64,000 nucleotides of DNA from Calothrix sp. C42_A2020_038 (GCA_015272395.1 JACYLQ010000005.1:1-64000); one strand, 5' to 3'. Counted from the first letter of the stretch, positions 38,229-49,591 are shown. Notes: generated by a model not told the origin, from the letters alone. A program made the numbers and translations.

Positions 38229-38606
38229 ATGACTCTTACAATGTTAAGTACGGTTTTAATAGTTGAAGATTCTCCTAGCGAATTAGAGTTGATGAGTCAC
38301 TATCTAAACGAAAGTGGCTATACAGTTATCAAAGCGACAGGTGCTAAAGAAGCTTTAGAAAAAGCGTCGCAAGAAAAGCTTGATTTGATTGTCACTGATG
38401 TTGTTATGCCTGGGATGAGTGGTTTTGAATTATGCCGTGCGCTCAAGCGTAACCCGAACACACAAACAGTACCAATTGTAGTTTGTAGTTCTAAGAACCA
38501 AGAGATTGACCGTTTGTGGGCAATGCGGCAAGGTGCGGATGCTTATCTAACTAAGCCTTATACTCGTGAACAATTGTTGCTTGCTATTAAATCAGTTGCA
38601 ATGTAA
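38229..38606 (+). CDS. CheY-like response regulator
   Basis: 125 residues: a stand-alone receiver domain with acidic pair E13-D14, phosphoacceptor D57 (LIVTDVVMPG), the conserved Ser in VVCSS, and K in TKPY. It receives phosphate from the CheA-like kinase of the operon and passes the signal to the type IV pilus machinery (inferred from homologous loci such as pixH and hmpB). It lies 104 bp after the PatA-like gene and 7 bp before cheW. Confidence 0.95.
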   Translation: MTLTMLSTVLIVEDSPSELELMSHYLNESGYTVIKATGAKEALEKASQEKLDLIVTDVVMPGMSGFELCRALKRNPNTQTVPIVVCSSKNQEIDRLWAMRQGADAYLTKPYTREQLLLAIKSVAM

Positions 38607-38613
38607 TCGTACT

Positions 38614-39111
38614 ATGAACAACTCTAAACTTTCGTTGCCTACAGTAGAAAATCTCAGTACTTTAGGAGATGGTTATCTCAAGTTTCAAGTTAATCATCAA
38701 ACTGTTGCAGTTATCTCAATGCGTCATACGCAAGAAGCTATTGTCATACCTGTTGAATCAATCACTTCGATGCCAGGAATGGCGCCGTGTATATTAGGGT
38801 TAATGAATTGGCGTAGTCGCATAGTTTGGGCAGTAGATTTACCAAGGATGCTAAATTTAGAGTCTTTAGAAACTCGATTACGCCAGTATAACGTCATTAT
38901 TATTCGAGTTGATTCGCTTCTACTAGGTTTAGTAGTTAACGATATTCTCGGTACAGTCAAATTTTTACCCGATGAGATTTATTCCCCAGTTGGACAAGTC
39001 GCATCAAGTTTAGTTCCATATTTACGGGGTTGCGTTATGCAGCAACAAGAAATGTTGTTGGTATTGGATGCACAAGCAATTGTCTATTCAGCAAGTTTAA
39101 AGGCAGATTAA
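38614..39111 (+). CDS. CheW-like coupling protein
   Basis: 165 residues from ATG 38614 (MNNSKLSLPTVENL), 7 bp after the CheY stop; the frame opens earlier but only inside the cheY gene. The CheW fold is clear: YLKFQVNHQTVAVI, PVESITSMPGMAPCILGLMN, WRSRIVWAVDLPRML and LGLVVNDILGTV. It would couple the MCP receptors to the CheA-like kinase. Third gene of the operon (equivalents pixI, hmpC). Confidence 0.95.
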   Translation: MNNSKLSLPTVENLSTLGDGYLKFQVNHQTVAVISMRHTQEAIVIPVESITSMPGMAPCILGLMNWRSRIVWAVDLPRMLNLESLETRLRQYNVIIIRVDSLLLGLVVNDILGTVKFLPDEIYSPVGQVASSLVPYLRGCVMQQQEMLLVLDAQAIVYSASLKAD

Positions 39112-39264
39112 ATTTGGGTTAGAAAAGCAAAGGGAGGAAGGTAACTTTACTCCCTTTCTTTATCACTCTATACTTTTTAGACGTGTATCTATCAATGAAC
39201 GGCTAGTTATAAAGATTAGTTTTTGTGATTACGTGTTCTCGATAACTCACTGAGGGGAAGATTT

Positions 39265-42102
39265 ATGTTTAATAAAACTGATGCCGCAAATAATAGTAAC
39301 ACTCCCAAAAAAACATCTTTAGTACCATTAGAATCGGACAAAGCTATAGATAGCCAAAATCAACCTGTTTTGGATTCTAATTCATCTAATTACCCTGGAG
39401 GTGAAATTAATCATAGTTCAGTGAAAGGAAAATTCAGTAAATGGAATTTAAGAACGAAAGCGACAATAATTGCAATCGCGATTGGAACTTTTCCAGTTTT
39501 AGGATTAGGTATTTTATCTTATTTAATTTCTAGTAGATCAATTGAGAATAAGATTTCTCAAATTCAGCAGTCAGAAGTGGATGGCTTATCGGATAAAGTC
39601 AATCGTTTTATGATTGAACGATATGGTGATATCCAGGTATTAGCTAGCTTACCAATTCTCAGTAATCGAAGAATTCGCGAAATAACTTCTACCGAAGAAA
39701 AACAAGCTGTTCTGACTAAATATGTTGAGACTTATAAAGTATACGATAGTCTTGCATTTGTGGATTTGAATGGTAATGTTATTGCCCAATCTGGAGGTGA
39801 GAACCTCACTAATTTAAGTGATAGCGACTACATTCAAGCTGTTCAACAAAACGACCGACCACTTATTAGTCAACCACAAGTATCACAAGTAACAAATAAA
39901 CTTAGTGTTTATACTGCTGCATTAGTTAAAGATGCTAATAGCAATCAAACAATAGGTATTATAAGAGCAAGAATACCTGTGAATGCATTAGAAAATGTGA
40001 TCAAAAACTATGCAGAGGGTAATAAAGAATATAGTGTAGCTGATGCAAATGGGAAGTTTTTCTTAACAGCAGATAAGAAACGAATTGGGAGAGATGCCAA
40101 AAATGATTTTCCTGGTTTAGAAGAACGGTTAGCAACTAGTCCAACTGGCACATTTATCACTACAGAAAAATTGAATGGGCAAGAAGAGCTTGTCAGTTAT
40201 TCTTCGCGTACTCTTGAGGGTTTGCCAGATTTAAAATGGAGGTACATCTTAGCAACAAACAAAGCAACTGCATTTGAAGCGCAACGGCAATTATTATTGG
40301 CCACTACTTTAGTTACTGGATTAACCGCAATACTTGTAGCAGCACTTGCTTATTTGTTGGCAAAACGCGCGACAGAACCTATTTTAAATGCAACTGCTGC
40401 TGTCGCAAGGTTGGGAGAAGGTGAACTGAACACACGCTTGGAAGTTGATCGCGATGATGAATTGGGTGTTCTCGGTGCCAATATCAACCAAATGGCAGGG
40501 CAAATCCAAGCTTTACTAAAAAAACAAGAGCTAGATGCTCAACAGGTGAAAAATTTGGCAGAAATAACCTTGCGGATGCGGCAAACGCTTAAATATGACG
40601 AAATTGCTAGAACTGCTGTTCGTGAAATTCGTCAAGCACTGGCAACCGACCGAGTGGTTTTCTACGAATTTACTCTTCAAACTTTAGAAGGGACAATTAT
40701 TGCAGAATCTGTAGTCGCAGGGTATCCAAAAATGATGGGGGTTGAGATTGATGACCCTTGTTTCCGCGAAAGACATGCAGAAACTTACAAAGATGGACGA
40801 GTTAGGGTAATTAGTAATATTTACGATGACCCTAGTTTAAAAAATGCTGCTTGCTACATCAAAATGCTGGAAAAATTTGCAGTCAAAGCTAATTTGATTG
40901 CACCTGTAATCAAGCAAAATCAGTTAATCGGGTTACTCATCGCTCATCACTGTGACAGTCCGCGTCAATGGCAACCATCGGAGGTTGATTTATTCAAGCA
41001 GTTAGCAACTCAAATTGGTTTTGCTCTCGAACAAGCGCAACTGCTTGAAACGGTTGAAAAAGGTCGGATGGTTGCTGAAAGAAGCACCGAGGAAGAACGT
41101 CACCAAAAAGAAGCCTTGCAAATGCAACTCCTCGAATTACTTAGCGAAGTTGAAGGCGCCGCTAGTGGTGACTTGACTGTGCGTGCAGATGTAACTGCTG
41201 GAGAAATTGGTACTGTTGCTGACTTCTTTAACTCGATTGTTGAAAGCTTGCGCGAGATTGTTATGCAAGTACAACAAACAGCAACAAAAGTTAATGATGC
41301 AATTAGCGTCAATTCTGGTGCAATTAACCAACTTGCTGATGAAGCTCTTGAACAAGCTGCTGAAATCAATCGTACCCTTGGTGCAGTTGATAGCATGACG
41401 AGAGATATGCAATTAGTTGCTCAAAACGCTCAAAAAGCAGCATATGTAGCTAACACCGCACGAAATACTGCCACGAAGAGCGGACAAGCAATGGATATGA
41501 CGGTGCAAAATATTTTGAATTTGCGCGAAACCGTGGGAGAAACCGCTAAAAAAGTTAAGCGTCTGGGTGAGTCAACGCAGCAAATTTCGCGAGTCGTTGC
41601 ACTAATTAATCAAATTTCCATGCAAACGAACTTACTTGCGATTAATGCTGGTATCGAAGCAGCACGCGCGGGAGAAGAAGGTCAAGGGTTTATCGTTGTA
41701 GCTGAAGAAGTCGGGGAACTGGCAGCACGTTCAGCAGCAGCAACCAAAGAAATCGAACAAATCGTTGAAAATATTCAGCGCGAAACAACAGAGGTTGTTC
41801 AAGCGATGGAGTTGGGAACCACACAGGTTGTGGAAGGAACTCACATTGTTGAAGATGCGAAGTCAAGTTTGAGCCAAATCTTGGAAGTGTCAAGACAAAT
41901 CGATGCTTTGGTACAGTCGATCTCGGATGCAACTGCATCGCAAGTTGAAACTTCCAACATCGTTACCGAGTTAATGAAGCAAATCGCTGATTCTTCCCAA
42001 CGTACCAGCTATTCCTCGCGTCAAGTTTCACAATCATTGCAGCAAACAGTGGAAATATCCGAGCAACTGCAATCAACCGTTGGCGCCTTCAAAGTCAATT
42101 AG
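39265..42102 (+). CDS. Methyl-accepting receptor with cyanobacteriochrome-like GAF
   Basis: 945 residues. Membrane segments at about 65-90 and 343-365 enclose an extracytoplasmic dCACHE-like domain. Then come a HAMP, a GAF (about 435-595), a second HAMP-like stretch ([20 protein letters not shown]) and the MCP signalling hairpin ([21 protein letters not shown]). The GAF has the cyanobacteriochrome frame: DRVVFYEF, a DXCF motif D497-P-C499-F, the canonical cysteine C530 (here Cys-Tyr instead of Cys-His), then [11 protein letters not shown] and RQWQ. Both bilin-linking cysteines are thus present. It is probably a photoreceptor for phototaxis like PixJ (inference). A GAGGGG ribosome site precedes ATG. 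Fourth gene of the operon. Confidence 0.93.
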   Translation: MFNKTDAANNSNTPKKTSLVPLESDKAIDSQNQPVLDSNSSNYPGGEINHSSVKGKFSKWNLRTKATIIAIAIGTFPVLGLGILSYLISSRSIENKISQIQQSEVDGLSDKVNRFMIERYGDIQVLASLPILSNRRIREITSTEEKQAVLTKYVETYKVYDSLAFVDLNGNVIAQSGGENLTNLSDSDYIQAVQQNDRPLISQPQVSQVTNKLSVYTAALVKDANSNQTIGIIRARIPVNALENVIKNYAEGNKEYSVADANGKFFLTADKKRIGRDAKNDFPGLEERLATSPTGTFITTEKLNGQEELVSYSSRTLEGLPDLKWRYILATNKATAFEAQRQLLLATTLVTGLTAILVAALAYLLAKRATEPILNATAAVARLGEGELNTRLEVDRDDELGVLGANINQMAGQIQALLKKQELDAQQVKNLAEITLRMRQTLKYDEIARTAVREIRQALATDRVVFYEFTLQTLEGTIIAESVVAGYPKMMGVEIDDPCFRERHAETYKDGRVRVISNIYDDPSLKNAACYIKMLEKFAVKANLIAPVIKQNQLIGLLIAHHCDSPRQWQPSEVDLFKQLATQIGFALEQAQLLETVEKGRMVAERSTEEERHQKEALQMQLLELLSEVEGAASGDLTVRADVTAGEIGTVADFFNSIVESLREIVMQVQQTATKVNDAISVNSGAINQLADEALEQAAEINRTLGAVDSMTRDMQLVAQNAQKAAYVANTARNTATKSGQAMDMTVQNILNLRETVGETAKKVKRLGESTQQISRVVALINQISMQTNLLAINAGIEAARAGEEGQGFIVVAEEVGELAARSAAATKEIEQIVENIQRETTEVVQAMELGTTQVVEGTHIVEDAKSSLSQILEVSRQIDALVQSISDATASQVETSNIVTELMKQIADSSQRTSYSSRQVSQSLQQTVEISEQLQSTVGAFKVN

Positions 42103-42392
42103 TTTATGGTTAATGGTTAATTGAAAACTGTTGCTATAAATGTAACAGGAGTATGTGTGGTGAGAGCATAAAATAGAGGTTTGTAGTTGATAGTTCTTGC
42201 TCAAAGGTTAGTATTAGCTATTAACTAGTAAATAAGATTATGTTACTCAATATTATCCTGTTGAGTTAAACTTAGGGGCTGACTCAGGTTTAAACAAAGG
42301 AGCTAATCATTATCCATCACCAGTTACTTAATTATCCGCTGACAAAAAACGATATCAAAAAACCAATAACTAATGACTAAGGGCTAATAATC

Positions 42393-45300
42393 ATGTCACA
42401 GGATAAAGAGCATGAAATCCAGATGCAGTTTCTGGAGGAAGCGACGGATTATTTGAATACGCTTGAAGGTGTTCTCCTTGAAATCGATACAAGTAGCCGC
42501 ATTGATATTGATAAAATTAATGCGGCACTACGTGCGGCTCACTCAATTAAGGGTGGGGCAGGTATGATGGGGTTTCGGGTGTTAAGTGATTTAGCACACC
42601 GTTTAGAAGATTCATTCAAGGTGTTAAAAACAAAGCGAAATTCTGTTTTGGTTGATACCGAGTTACAGAGTTTGTTACTAGCTGGTGTTGATTGGTTGCG
42701 CCAAATCGCTGAGTTACATGCCCAAGGAAGCCCTGTAGAATCGGAGTGGCTAGCAACTTTTTGTTACCCTGTGTTTGACGAATTGCATGAACGTTTAGGC
42801 GACCCTAGTGAGGAAGATGCTTCCACAATTCTGTCAAGTGAAGATGGGCAAGATATCATCCCGTTGTTATTTCAAACTGAGGTTGAAGGGTGTTTAGAGC
42901 GTCTTGAATCCATGCTAGCAGATAATCAGCTAGCAAGCCTCAAGGAAGAGGTTGGTATTATGGCAGCTGAGTTGGGTGGCTTGGGTGAGATGTTACAGAT
43001 GGAAGCCTTTAGTCGCTTATGTGAGTCAGTAACACATCATTTAGAATACGCTGATCCCTCACATATTCAAACAATTGCTTATGCAGCTCTTCACACATGG
43101 CGCCGTTCGCAAGCGTTGGTTTTAACAAATCAAATTGAAAGTTTACCTAGCGAACTTGAAATTGGAGAAGGACAAGCTCAAGAATTTCGAGAAGTCGCAG
43201 AAGTTGCAAACCAACACGTTATTGATATTCCAACACCCATAACAGAAGAGTCTGGCGCCGAAACGGCAGTAGCAGCAGTCGAAGCGTCTTCATGGTTGGA
43301 TGAAGAAGTTTTAACTGCTGATTTTGAAGCTCTAGAAGCAGCGTTTGCAATTGAGAGTGCAGCAGTTGAATTTGAGGAAGTACAACTAATTGAACCTATT
43401 GCAACTTCTAGCTCTGATAGCTATAGTGGTGACGAATATCAAGATTATCAGTTGCAAAATCTGGGTGATGTTGACAATACTATTGAGCATAAAGTTGAAC
43501 AACCTGAAAAAACTAAGGAACGTGAAACCCAGGAAAATACGGTACGTGTGCCAAGTAAGCAACTTGAACAAATTAATGATTTGTTCGGTGAGTTAATTAT
43601 TCAGCGAAACGGCTTGAACTTGCAACTCGAACGCTTGCGTAAACTAGTTCGTAATCTCAACCAACGAGTTCAAGTTTTAGAGCGTGAAAATCAGTACCTA
43701 CGTGCCGCTTATGACAAAATCGCAACACGAGCATCGGAGTATTTTAATACGCAGCCAACTGTAATTGCTGAATCAATACCTCCTTACTTTGCAGCAAGTC
43801 AAGAACTCGAAGATAGTCTAGAGTTTGCCAGTGGTAGCGAAGTTCAAAGTATTGAGCATCGTTTTGATGCTTTGGAAATGGATCGATACAATGAACTCAA
43901 CTTGTTATCGCAGGAGGTAATGGAAACTATAGTTCAAGTACAAGAAGTTACAACTGACCTGCAAATTAGTCTTGATGATACGGATAATATTTCTCGAAAA
44001 CTCAATAAAACTTCAAAGCAACTCCAGCGTAAGCTAACTCAAGTGCGAATGCGTCCACTGTCGGATATCCTCGACCGTTTTCCACGCGCCCTACGCGACT
44101 TATGTATTGAGTATGGTAAAAACGTACAGTTAAAAATCGAAGGTGGTAGCACTTTAATTGAACGCAGCATCTTAGAAGCGTTAAATGACCCTTTGATGCA
44201 TTTAGTTAGAAACGCTTTCGACCACGGTATCGAAGACCCAAATACTAGAGTTCTAGCTGGTAAAACTGAACAGGGAACTATCGAAATTAAAGCTACGCAC
44301 CAAGGCAACCGTACTATTATTACAGTACGTGATGATGGTCGTGGTATCCCGCTTCCTAAAATTCGTAACCGCGCGTTAGCAATGGGGTTAGATGAAACTT
44401 TGCTTAATGCTGCTACCGACGAAGAGTTGCTATCACTAATTTTTGAACCCGGTTTTAGCACATCTGAACAAGTAACCGCTTTGTCCGGTCGCGGTGTTGG
44501 TATGGATGTGGTTAGAAATAATTTGAAGCAAGTTCGGGGTGATATTAAAGTTACCACATATGCAGGTGAGGGAACTATATTTACGCTTAGTGTCCCGTTT
44601 ACACTTTCTGTTGCACGAGTCTTACTTGTCGAAAGTAACCGGATGCTGTTGGCATTTCCAACCGATATAGTTGAGGAAATTTTCCTATCGCAAGAAGACC
44701 TTATATACCCAATGGGGAATAGTGAAGTTCTCAACTGGCAAGGTAATATGCTTCCATTAGTGCGTCTGGGAAGATACTTGGACTTCAATTGCCCTCGCTT
44801 TGATAACCCTAACTTAGAAACGGCGCCTGCTATTAATGCTGAGTCGATATTAATTATCCGAGGCAACAACCAACCTGTTGCTGTGCAGCTAGACAGAACT
44901 TGGGGAGAGCAGGAAGTCGCAATACGTCTTGTAGAGGGTAATATTCCGTTGCCTCCTGGGTTTAATAACTGTACGATTCTCGGTGATGGACGGGTTGTAC
45001 CTTTGGTCAACGCTAGTGAGTTATTATATGCGATTGCAGCGAACGAACGTACACCTCGCAAAGGACAGTTACCATCTGCACGTTTAAAGACTCCTTTCCT
45101 CAATTCATCTGACGATACACAAACTCCATCAATTCAAAACCAGAAAGGTACTATTTTAATTGTTGATGACTCGATTAACGTGCGTCGTTTCCTTGCTTTA
45201 ACGTTAGAAAAAGCTGGGTATCAAGTAGAACAAGCTAAAGATGGACAGGATGCGATTGAAAAACTGCAAGCAGGTTTGAAAGTTCAAGCTGTAATTTGCG

Positions 45301-45530
45301 ATATTGAAATGCCACGTGTTGATGGATATGGTTTCTTAGGACGTGTCAAATCAAACAATGAATTTAGAGGTATACCTGTAGCAATGTTGACTTCGCGTAG
45401 TAGTGACAAACACCGTCAATTAGCACTTCAACTTGGCGCCCGTGCTTATTTTTCAAAACCATACAATGAGCAAGAGTTGTTGCGAACCTTAGAGGATATT
45501 ATTTTTCCGATGGCAGGAGCAACTAAATAA
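42393..45530 (+). CDS. CheA-like hybrid histidine kinase
   Basis: 1045 residues. An N-terminal Hpt domain carries the phosphorylated H50 in AAHSIKGGAGMMGF, followed by a second, degenerate helical module (about 165-265). Then come an acidic linker, the dimerisation region, the ATP-binding domain with N-box NDPLMHLVRNAFDHG (about 600) and G-box DDGRGIPLPKIR, and GRGVGMDVVRNN. A CheW-like domain (about 745-880) and a C-terminal receiver (919-1040, CDIEMPRVDG) complete it. This is the layout of the pilus-type CheA hybrids PixL, HmpE and PilL. Fifth gene of the operon, 290 bp after the receptor. Confidence 0.95.
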   Translation: MSQDKEHEIQMQFLEEATDYLNTLEGVLLEIDTSSRIDIDKINAALRAAHSIKGGAGMMGFRVLSDLAHRLEDSFKVLKTKRNSVLVDTELQSLLLAGVDWLRQIAELHAQGSPVESEWLATFCYPVFDELHERLGDPSEEDASTILSSEDGQDIIPLLFQTEVEGCLERLESMLADNQLASLKEEVGIMAAELGGLGEMLQMEAFSRLCESVTHHLEYADPSHIQTIAYAALHTWRRSQALVLTNQIESLPSELEIGEGQAQEFREVAEVANQHVIDIPTPITEESGAETAVAAVEASSWLDEEVLTADFEALEAAFAIESAAVEFEEVQLIEPIATSSSDSYSGDEYQDYQLQNLGDVDNTIEHKVEQPEKTKERETQENTVRVPSKQLEQINDLFGELIIQRNGLNLQLERLRKLVRNLNQRVQVLERENQYLRAAYDKIATRASEYFNTQPTVIAESIPPYFAASQELEDSLEFASGSEVQSIEHRFDALEMDRYNELNLLSQEVMETIVQVQEVTTDLQISLDDTDNISRKLNKTSKQLQRKLTQVRMRPLSDILDRFPRALRDLCIEYGKNVQLKIEGGSTLIERSILEALNDPLMHLVRNAFDHGIEDPNTRVLAGKTEQGTIEIKATHQGNRTIITVRDDGRGIPLPKIRNRALAMGLDETLLNAATDEELLSLIFEPGFSTSEQVTALSGRGVGMDVVRNNLKQVRGDIKVTTYAGEGTIFTLSVPFTLSVARVLLVESNRMLLAFPTDIVEEIFLSQEDLIYPMGNSEVLNWQGNMLPLVRLGRYLDFNCPRFDNPNLETAPAINAESILIIRGNNQPVAVQLDRTWGEQEVAIRLVEGNIPLPPGFNNCTILGDGRVVPLVNASELLYAIAANERTPRKGQLPSARLKTPFLNSSDDTQTPSIQNQKGTILIVDDSINVRRFLALTLEKAGYQVEQAKDGQDAIEKLQAGLKVQAVICDIEMPRVDGYGFLGRVKSNNEFRGIPVAMLTSRSSDKHRQLALQLGARAYFSKPYNEQELLRTLEDIIFPMAGATK

Positions 45531-46258
45531 TTAGGTCATACGATTTTGGAAAAGTCACGCGACAATGAATGGATTTGAAAATGCTTACATAGTAATACTT
45601 TCCAAAATCTATCTGTCGCATTTATTTTTCAAATCGGTCTGACTAAAAGACATGAAACACGACTAAAGGAGGTTGCCAAATGGAGACAATACGCTCTATT
45701 CCACGCTCTTAGTCTTGATTTCCACGTTGATGCGTGGATTTGAACACCTTTTTGGTATTTTAAGAGCTTGGTCTATTTACCAAAATTTGCAACCAAAGTT
45801 TGGAAACATTTGCACGACAACTTCTTTTAGTCGTAAATTACTATACTGTTATTACACCTCTACAAATATTCTGTATTGCGTGATTTTATATACATCATTT
45901 TTCTAAAAATTACTGTAAATTAAAAGTCGAACAAATTTCAGCGAAACTGTTATTTTCTTTCAATGAATATACTACTTAATGTGCATATTTTCAGGAAAGA
46001 ATCAAATTTTATTTACAGTTTTTCACTGATTTTTGTGATTAATTATATGTTTGCTGTGAGTAGACATTAAGATTATAATTTCTATTTGCGAAAAAAACAA
46101 GTTTGATTTTGAAGGCTTGATTTTAATTTTTTACCCTCATACACATAAAAAATCGTCAGGTCGGCGCCGCGAAGAAGATTCAACTCAGTTTATGAGCTTG
46201 AACACAAACCAAAAACCAACTAAGCTCAGATTATTACTAATATTACTAAGATTTTCAC
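45531..46258. other. Intergenic region between CheA-like and second receptor genes
   Basis: 728 bp, AT-rich. A small hairpin (TCCACG at about 45720 with CGTGGA) lies in it. A 77-codon frame at 45673-45906 is rejected as a gene. The gap is large enough for a separate promoter for the second receptor. Confidence 0.5.
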
Positions 46259-49144
46259 ATGTATAAAAGTCAACTATCATTATCGGATACAGGAAAAAAG
46301 CGGTCGCCATTATTAGAGTATTTCTATAACTTGCCGATAAATTATAAGCAAACTATAGCTTTGGTGGCTTGCCAAATAGTATCTATCCTAGGTCTAGGAA
46401 TAGGTGGAACACTGATTATTACTCAAGGATTACGAAGCCAAATACTCGAACAAGCTAAATCAGAAATTGCCGTTACGGATATTAACTATAATATCAAAAT
46501 TAATCAAATGGGTTTTGGTTTTCGCGGGCAATCGGATAACCCAGCATTAATCAATGCGGCAATTGCTCATAATTCTGGTAAAACCTTAAGTCGAGTGAAT
46601 AGGGTAGAGATTAAACAAATTTTGACAAACGAAATTAAAGCTAGAGAAATTGAATATGCAACCTTAGTCGGTAGAGATTTAAGAATTATTGTAAATGCAA
46701 ATGCAAATCGAACTGGTGAAGTTTTTAACCCGGATAACTTAGTTAGTGAAGTTTTAATCAATGCTAGACAGATTAAAGCATCTCGTGTTGTGAGTTGGTC
46801 TGAAATTAGCAAAGAAGCACCTCCTTTACCAGAAGGATTTAATAATCAAGATGCTTTAATTAGATACACAGTTACACCCATTAAAGACCCAGCAACTAAA
46901 GTTGTGATTGGTGCTTTAGTATCGGGAGATATTATCAACGGTAAAAATATAATTACTAAAAATACATTAAAAGCTACAAATGGTGGCTACAGTGCTATTT
47001 ACTTTCAAAAGCCAGATGGAGAATTTGCTTTAGCAAGTTCGTTGAGTCAAAGCGAATCTCAAAATATTAGCCAAGCTGTGCCAAATATCGAATTACCAAA
47101 AAATGGTAAATCATTATTAATAGCGGCAGCAAAAGCATCAGAAGGTAAAGTTGTGACTGGAAGATTCGTAATAGGTACTCAAACTTATACAGTTGCAGCA
47201 AAAGCTTTACCAAATAAAATTATTGAAAATCCAGATGAACCGCAAGTTATTTTTGCCGATAATCCAACTGCTATTTTAGTACGAGGAACACCTGAATTAG
47301 CGCTGAATAACTTACTTATTCAAAGTTTTCTCGAACAATTACTGGCAGTATTTATTGCGTTAATACTTATTGGTGTTTGTGCTATACTCTTGAGACATTC
47401 GATAGTCAAACCGATTATCAATCTCAAACAAGTTGCTCAACAATTTACAGATAGTTTAGCTACAGGTAATTATCAACAAATTCAAGCTTCACGGGCGCCG
47501 ATTATTGCAAAAGATGAGATTGGTGAATTGGCTTTTAGTTTCAACACAATGGCTGATACTATTTATACACAAATTCAGCAGCGAGAAAACCAAGCCCACC
47601 TTGCATTACAGCTAAACGCGATTACAGCAGTGATACGTGAATCACTCAACAGTGAGAAAATTTTAAAAGTTGCAGTTGCTCAGACACGTAAAGCAATTCA
47701 AGCTGAACGGGTATTGTTTTACAGCTTAGACCAATGGCAAAGTCAAGTAGTGGCGGAGTCTGTTGACTATAAATGGCCAGCCATGCTTAAAAATCATTAC
47801 AATAACCCTTACGATATCAGGGAAAATATTGAAGATTTGCCGATTGGTAGTGTCAAAGTCGTTGAAAATATTAATAAAACCCGTTTGAGTCGAGATAGTA
47901 TCGAATATCTCCGACAACTCGACATCAGAGCTTACTTATTGGCGCCCGTATTTGTGAACAAAGAACTATACGGTTTATTTGTAGTGCATCAGTGTTCAAA
48001 TATACGTCCTTGGCAAGATAGTGAAATCAACTTGTTCAAACAGGTTGCGGTTCAAATTGGCTATGCTCTAGAACAATCTCAACTGCTGCAACAAGTTGAG
48101 AAAGAACGTATGAGCGCAGAAAATATCTCCCAGGAAGAACGAAGACAGAAAGAAAATCTCCAAATGCAACTTATTGAACTTCTCAAAGATGTTGAAGGTG
48201 CAGTCAGTGGAGACTTAACAGTACGCGCAGATGTTGGCGAAGGTGAAATTGGTACAGTTGCGGACTTTTTTAACTCTATCGTCGAAAGCTTACGGGATAT
48301 CGTTACAAAAGTTCAATCAACAGCAACTGAAGTCAACGGTGCAATTGGTTCAAACTCCGAAGAAATTCGCCAACTTGCTCAAGAAGCACTCGAACAATCA
48401 GCAGAAATCAATAGTACACTCGATGCTGTTGATGCGATGACAATGCAAATGCATAGTGTTGCTGATAATGCTCGTCAAGCTTCCAAGGTAGCTTCTTTAG
48501 CCGCACGCAATGCCGAGGAAAGTGGTCAAGCAATCGACCTTACCGTTCAGAAAATTATGCACCTGCGTGAAACAGTTGGCGAAACAGGTAAAAAAGTGAA
48601 GCGTTTAGGCGAATCTACCCAACAAATTTCACGTGTGGTATCACTAATTAATCAAATTGCCGTGCAAACAAATCTTCTTGCCATCAACGCTGGTATTGAA
48701 GCTGCGCGTGCGGGTGAAGAAGCACAGGGTTTTGTTGTGGTTGCTGAAGAAGTTAGCGAATTAGCCGCGCGTTCATCATCTGCTACTAAAGAAATTGAGA
48801 ATATTCTTGAAAACGTTCAAAAAGAAGCTAGTGAATTAGTGCAGGTTATCGAATTAGAAACTACTCAAGTAGTTGAAGGTACGCGCGTAGTAGAGGATGC
48901 AAAATATAGTCTTCAGCACATTCTTGAAGTTTCGCGTCAAGTAGACTTGCTCGTTAGTTCGATATCTCATGCAACTTACTCACAAGCACAAACATCCCAG
49001 ATAGTAAGTACATTAGTGAAGCAAATTGCTGAAACTTCTCGACGTACAAGTACATCATCACAAAGAATCTCTGCCTCACTGCAACACACAGTAGAAATTT
49101 CACAGCAACTACAAGAAACAGTAGAAACCTTTAAAGTTAGGTAG
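46259..49144 (+). CDS. Second methyl-accepting receptor, GAF without bilin cysteines
   Basis: 961 residues, same architecture as the receptor at 39265: membrane segments at about 34-58 and 360-382, extracytoplasmic sensor, HAMP, GAF (about 455-615), second HAMP-like stretch, MCP hairpin ([21 protein letters not shown]). The GAF keeps the fold (AERVLFYSLD, YLLAPVFVNKELYGLFVVHQCS, RPWQ), but the DXCF position reads NPYD and the canonical cysteine is absent (YLRQLDIRAYLL). It therefore should not bind bilin. The C-terminal 300 residues are strongly similar to those of the first receptor, suggesting duplication. It could tune the same CheA with a non-light input (inference). Confidence 0.93.
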   Translation: MYKSQLSLSDTGKKRSPLLEYFYNLPINYKQTIALVACQIVSILGLGIGGTLIITQGLRSQILEQAKSEIAVTDINYNIKINQMGFGFRGQSDNPALINAAIAHNSGKTLSRVNRVEIKQILTNEIKAREIEYATLVGRDLRIIVNANANRTGEVFNPDNLVSEVLINARQIKASRVVSWSEISKEAPPLPEGFNNQDALIRYTVTPIKDPATKVVIGALVSGDIINGKNIITKNTLKATNGGYSAIYFQKPDGEFALASSLSQSESQNISQAVPNIELPKNGKSLLIAAAKASEGKVVTGRFVIGTQTYTVAAKALPNKIIENPDEPQVIFADNPTAILVRGTPELALNNLLIQSFLEQLLAVFIALILIGVCAILLRHSIVKPIINLKQVAQQFTDSLATGNYQQIQASRAPIIAKDEIGELAFSFNTMADTIYTQIQQRENQAHLALQLNAITAVIRESLNSEKILKVAVAQTRKAIQAERVLFYSLDQWQSQVVAESVDYKWPAMLKNHYNNPYDIRENIEDLPIGSVKVVENINKTRLSRDSIEYLRQLDIRAYLLAPVFVNKELYGLFVVHQCSNIRPWQDSEINLFKQVAVQIGYALEQSQLLQQVEKERMSAENISQEERRQKENLQMQLIELLKDVEGAVSGDLTVRADVGEGEIGTVADFFNSIVESLRDIVTKVQSTATEVNGAIGSNSEEIRQLAQEALEQSAEINSTLDAVDAMTMQMHSVADNARQASKVASLAARNAEESGQAIDLTVQKIMHLRETVGETGKKVKRLGESTQQISRVVSLINQIAVQTNLLAINAGIEAARAGEEAQGFVVVAEEVSELAARSSSATKEIENILENVQKEASELVQVIELETTQVVEGTRVVEDAKYSLQHILEVSRQVDLLVSSISHATYSQAQTSQIVSTLVKQIAETSRRTSTSSQRISASLQHTVEISQQLQETVETFKVR

Positions 49145-49591
49145 TGCTTTTTGTGATTAAATTTGGTTAGTTGTAGCACAGGCATCGTAAGCCTTGTGCA
49201 TTGTTGAGGCAATAATGCCTGAACCACAAGATATTATTTATACCACCAAAACTTTCTGAACAATTTAACTTCCATGAACAACAGAAGATTGTTGAATAAA
49301 GAATGCAGAATCTTTACCGCCAATTAAATTAATTCCTACTGAAGATACCACAGTTAAAAGACAGTTCAAAGAAAGCTCTTTTTCTGCTGAGAGAATGTTT
49401 AGAAAGTATCAATGTTAACGCTCGAACCTAACTTCTAACCCCTTCCCCCTCTTTAAAGCAAGGGAAGCTTTGGAGCAGGGGTTCAGGAGTTGCCAGGATG
49501 CTCTTGAAGAAAAATCCTTCCCTTGCTTCCCCTGCCTGAAATAATTTGGAGAGGGGGTTTAATGTATATTTTTAGACTTTTGACACATCCT
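49145..49591. other. Intergenic region with repeat B fragment
   Basis: About 447 bp between the second receptor and convergent DUF427. Contains the truncated repeat B at about 49171-49252 and a C/G-rich tract near 49440-49560 (CCCCTTCCCCCTC, then GGAGAGGGGG) of a kind found at several other intergenic sites in the window. Confidence 0.5.
49171..49252. repeat. Repeat B copy 3 (truncated)
   Basis: Carries the right half of repeat B: TGAGGCAATAATGCCTGAAC, then CACAAGATATTATTTATACC and ACCAAAACT. The left terminal repeat and the GATGACATG end are missing. Confidence 0.7.

Noticed and set aside
44039-45103. 354-codon antisense ORF within the CheA-like gene
   Set aside because: Long, but a shadow of the kinase coding frame; Ser/Arg-rich with no family motifs.
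45673-45906. 77-codon ORF between CheA-like and second receptor genes
   Set aside because: Composition unlike coding sequence and no recognisable family; AT-rich spacer.
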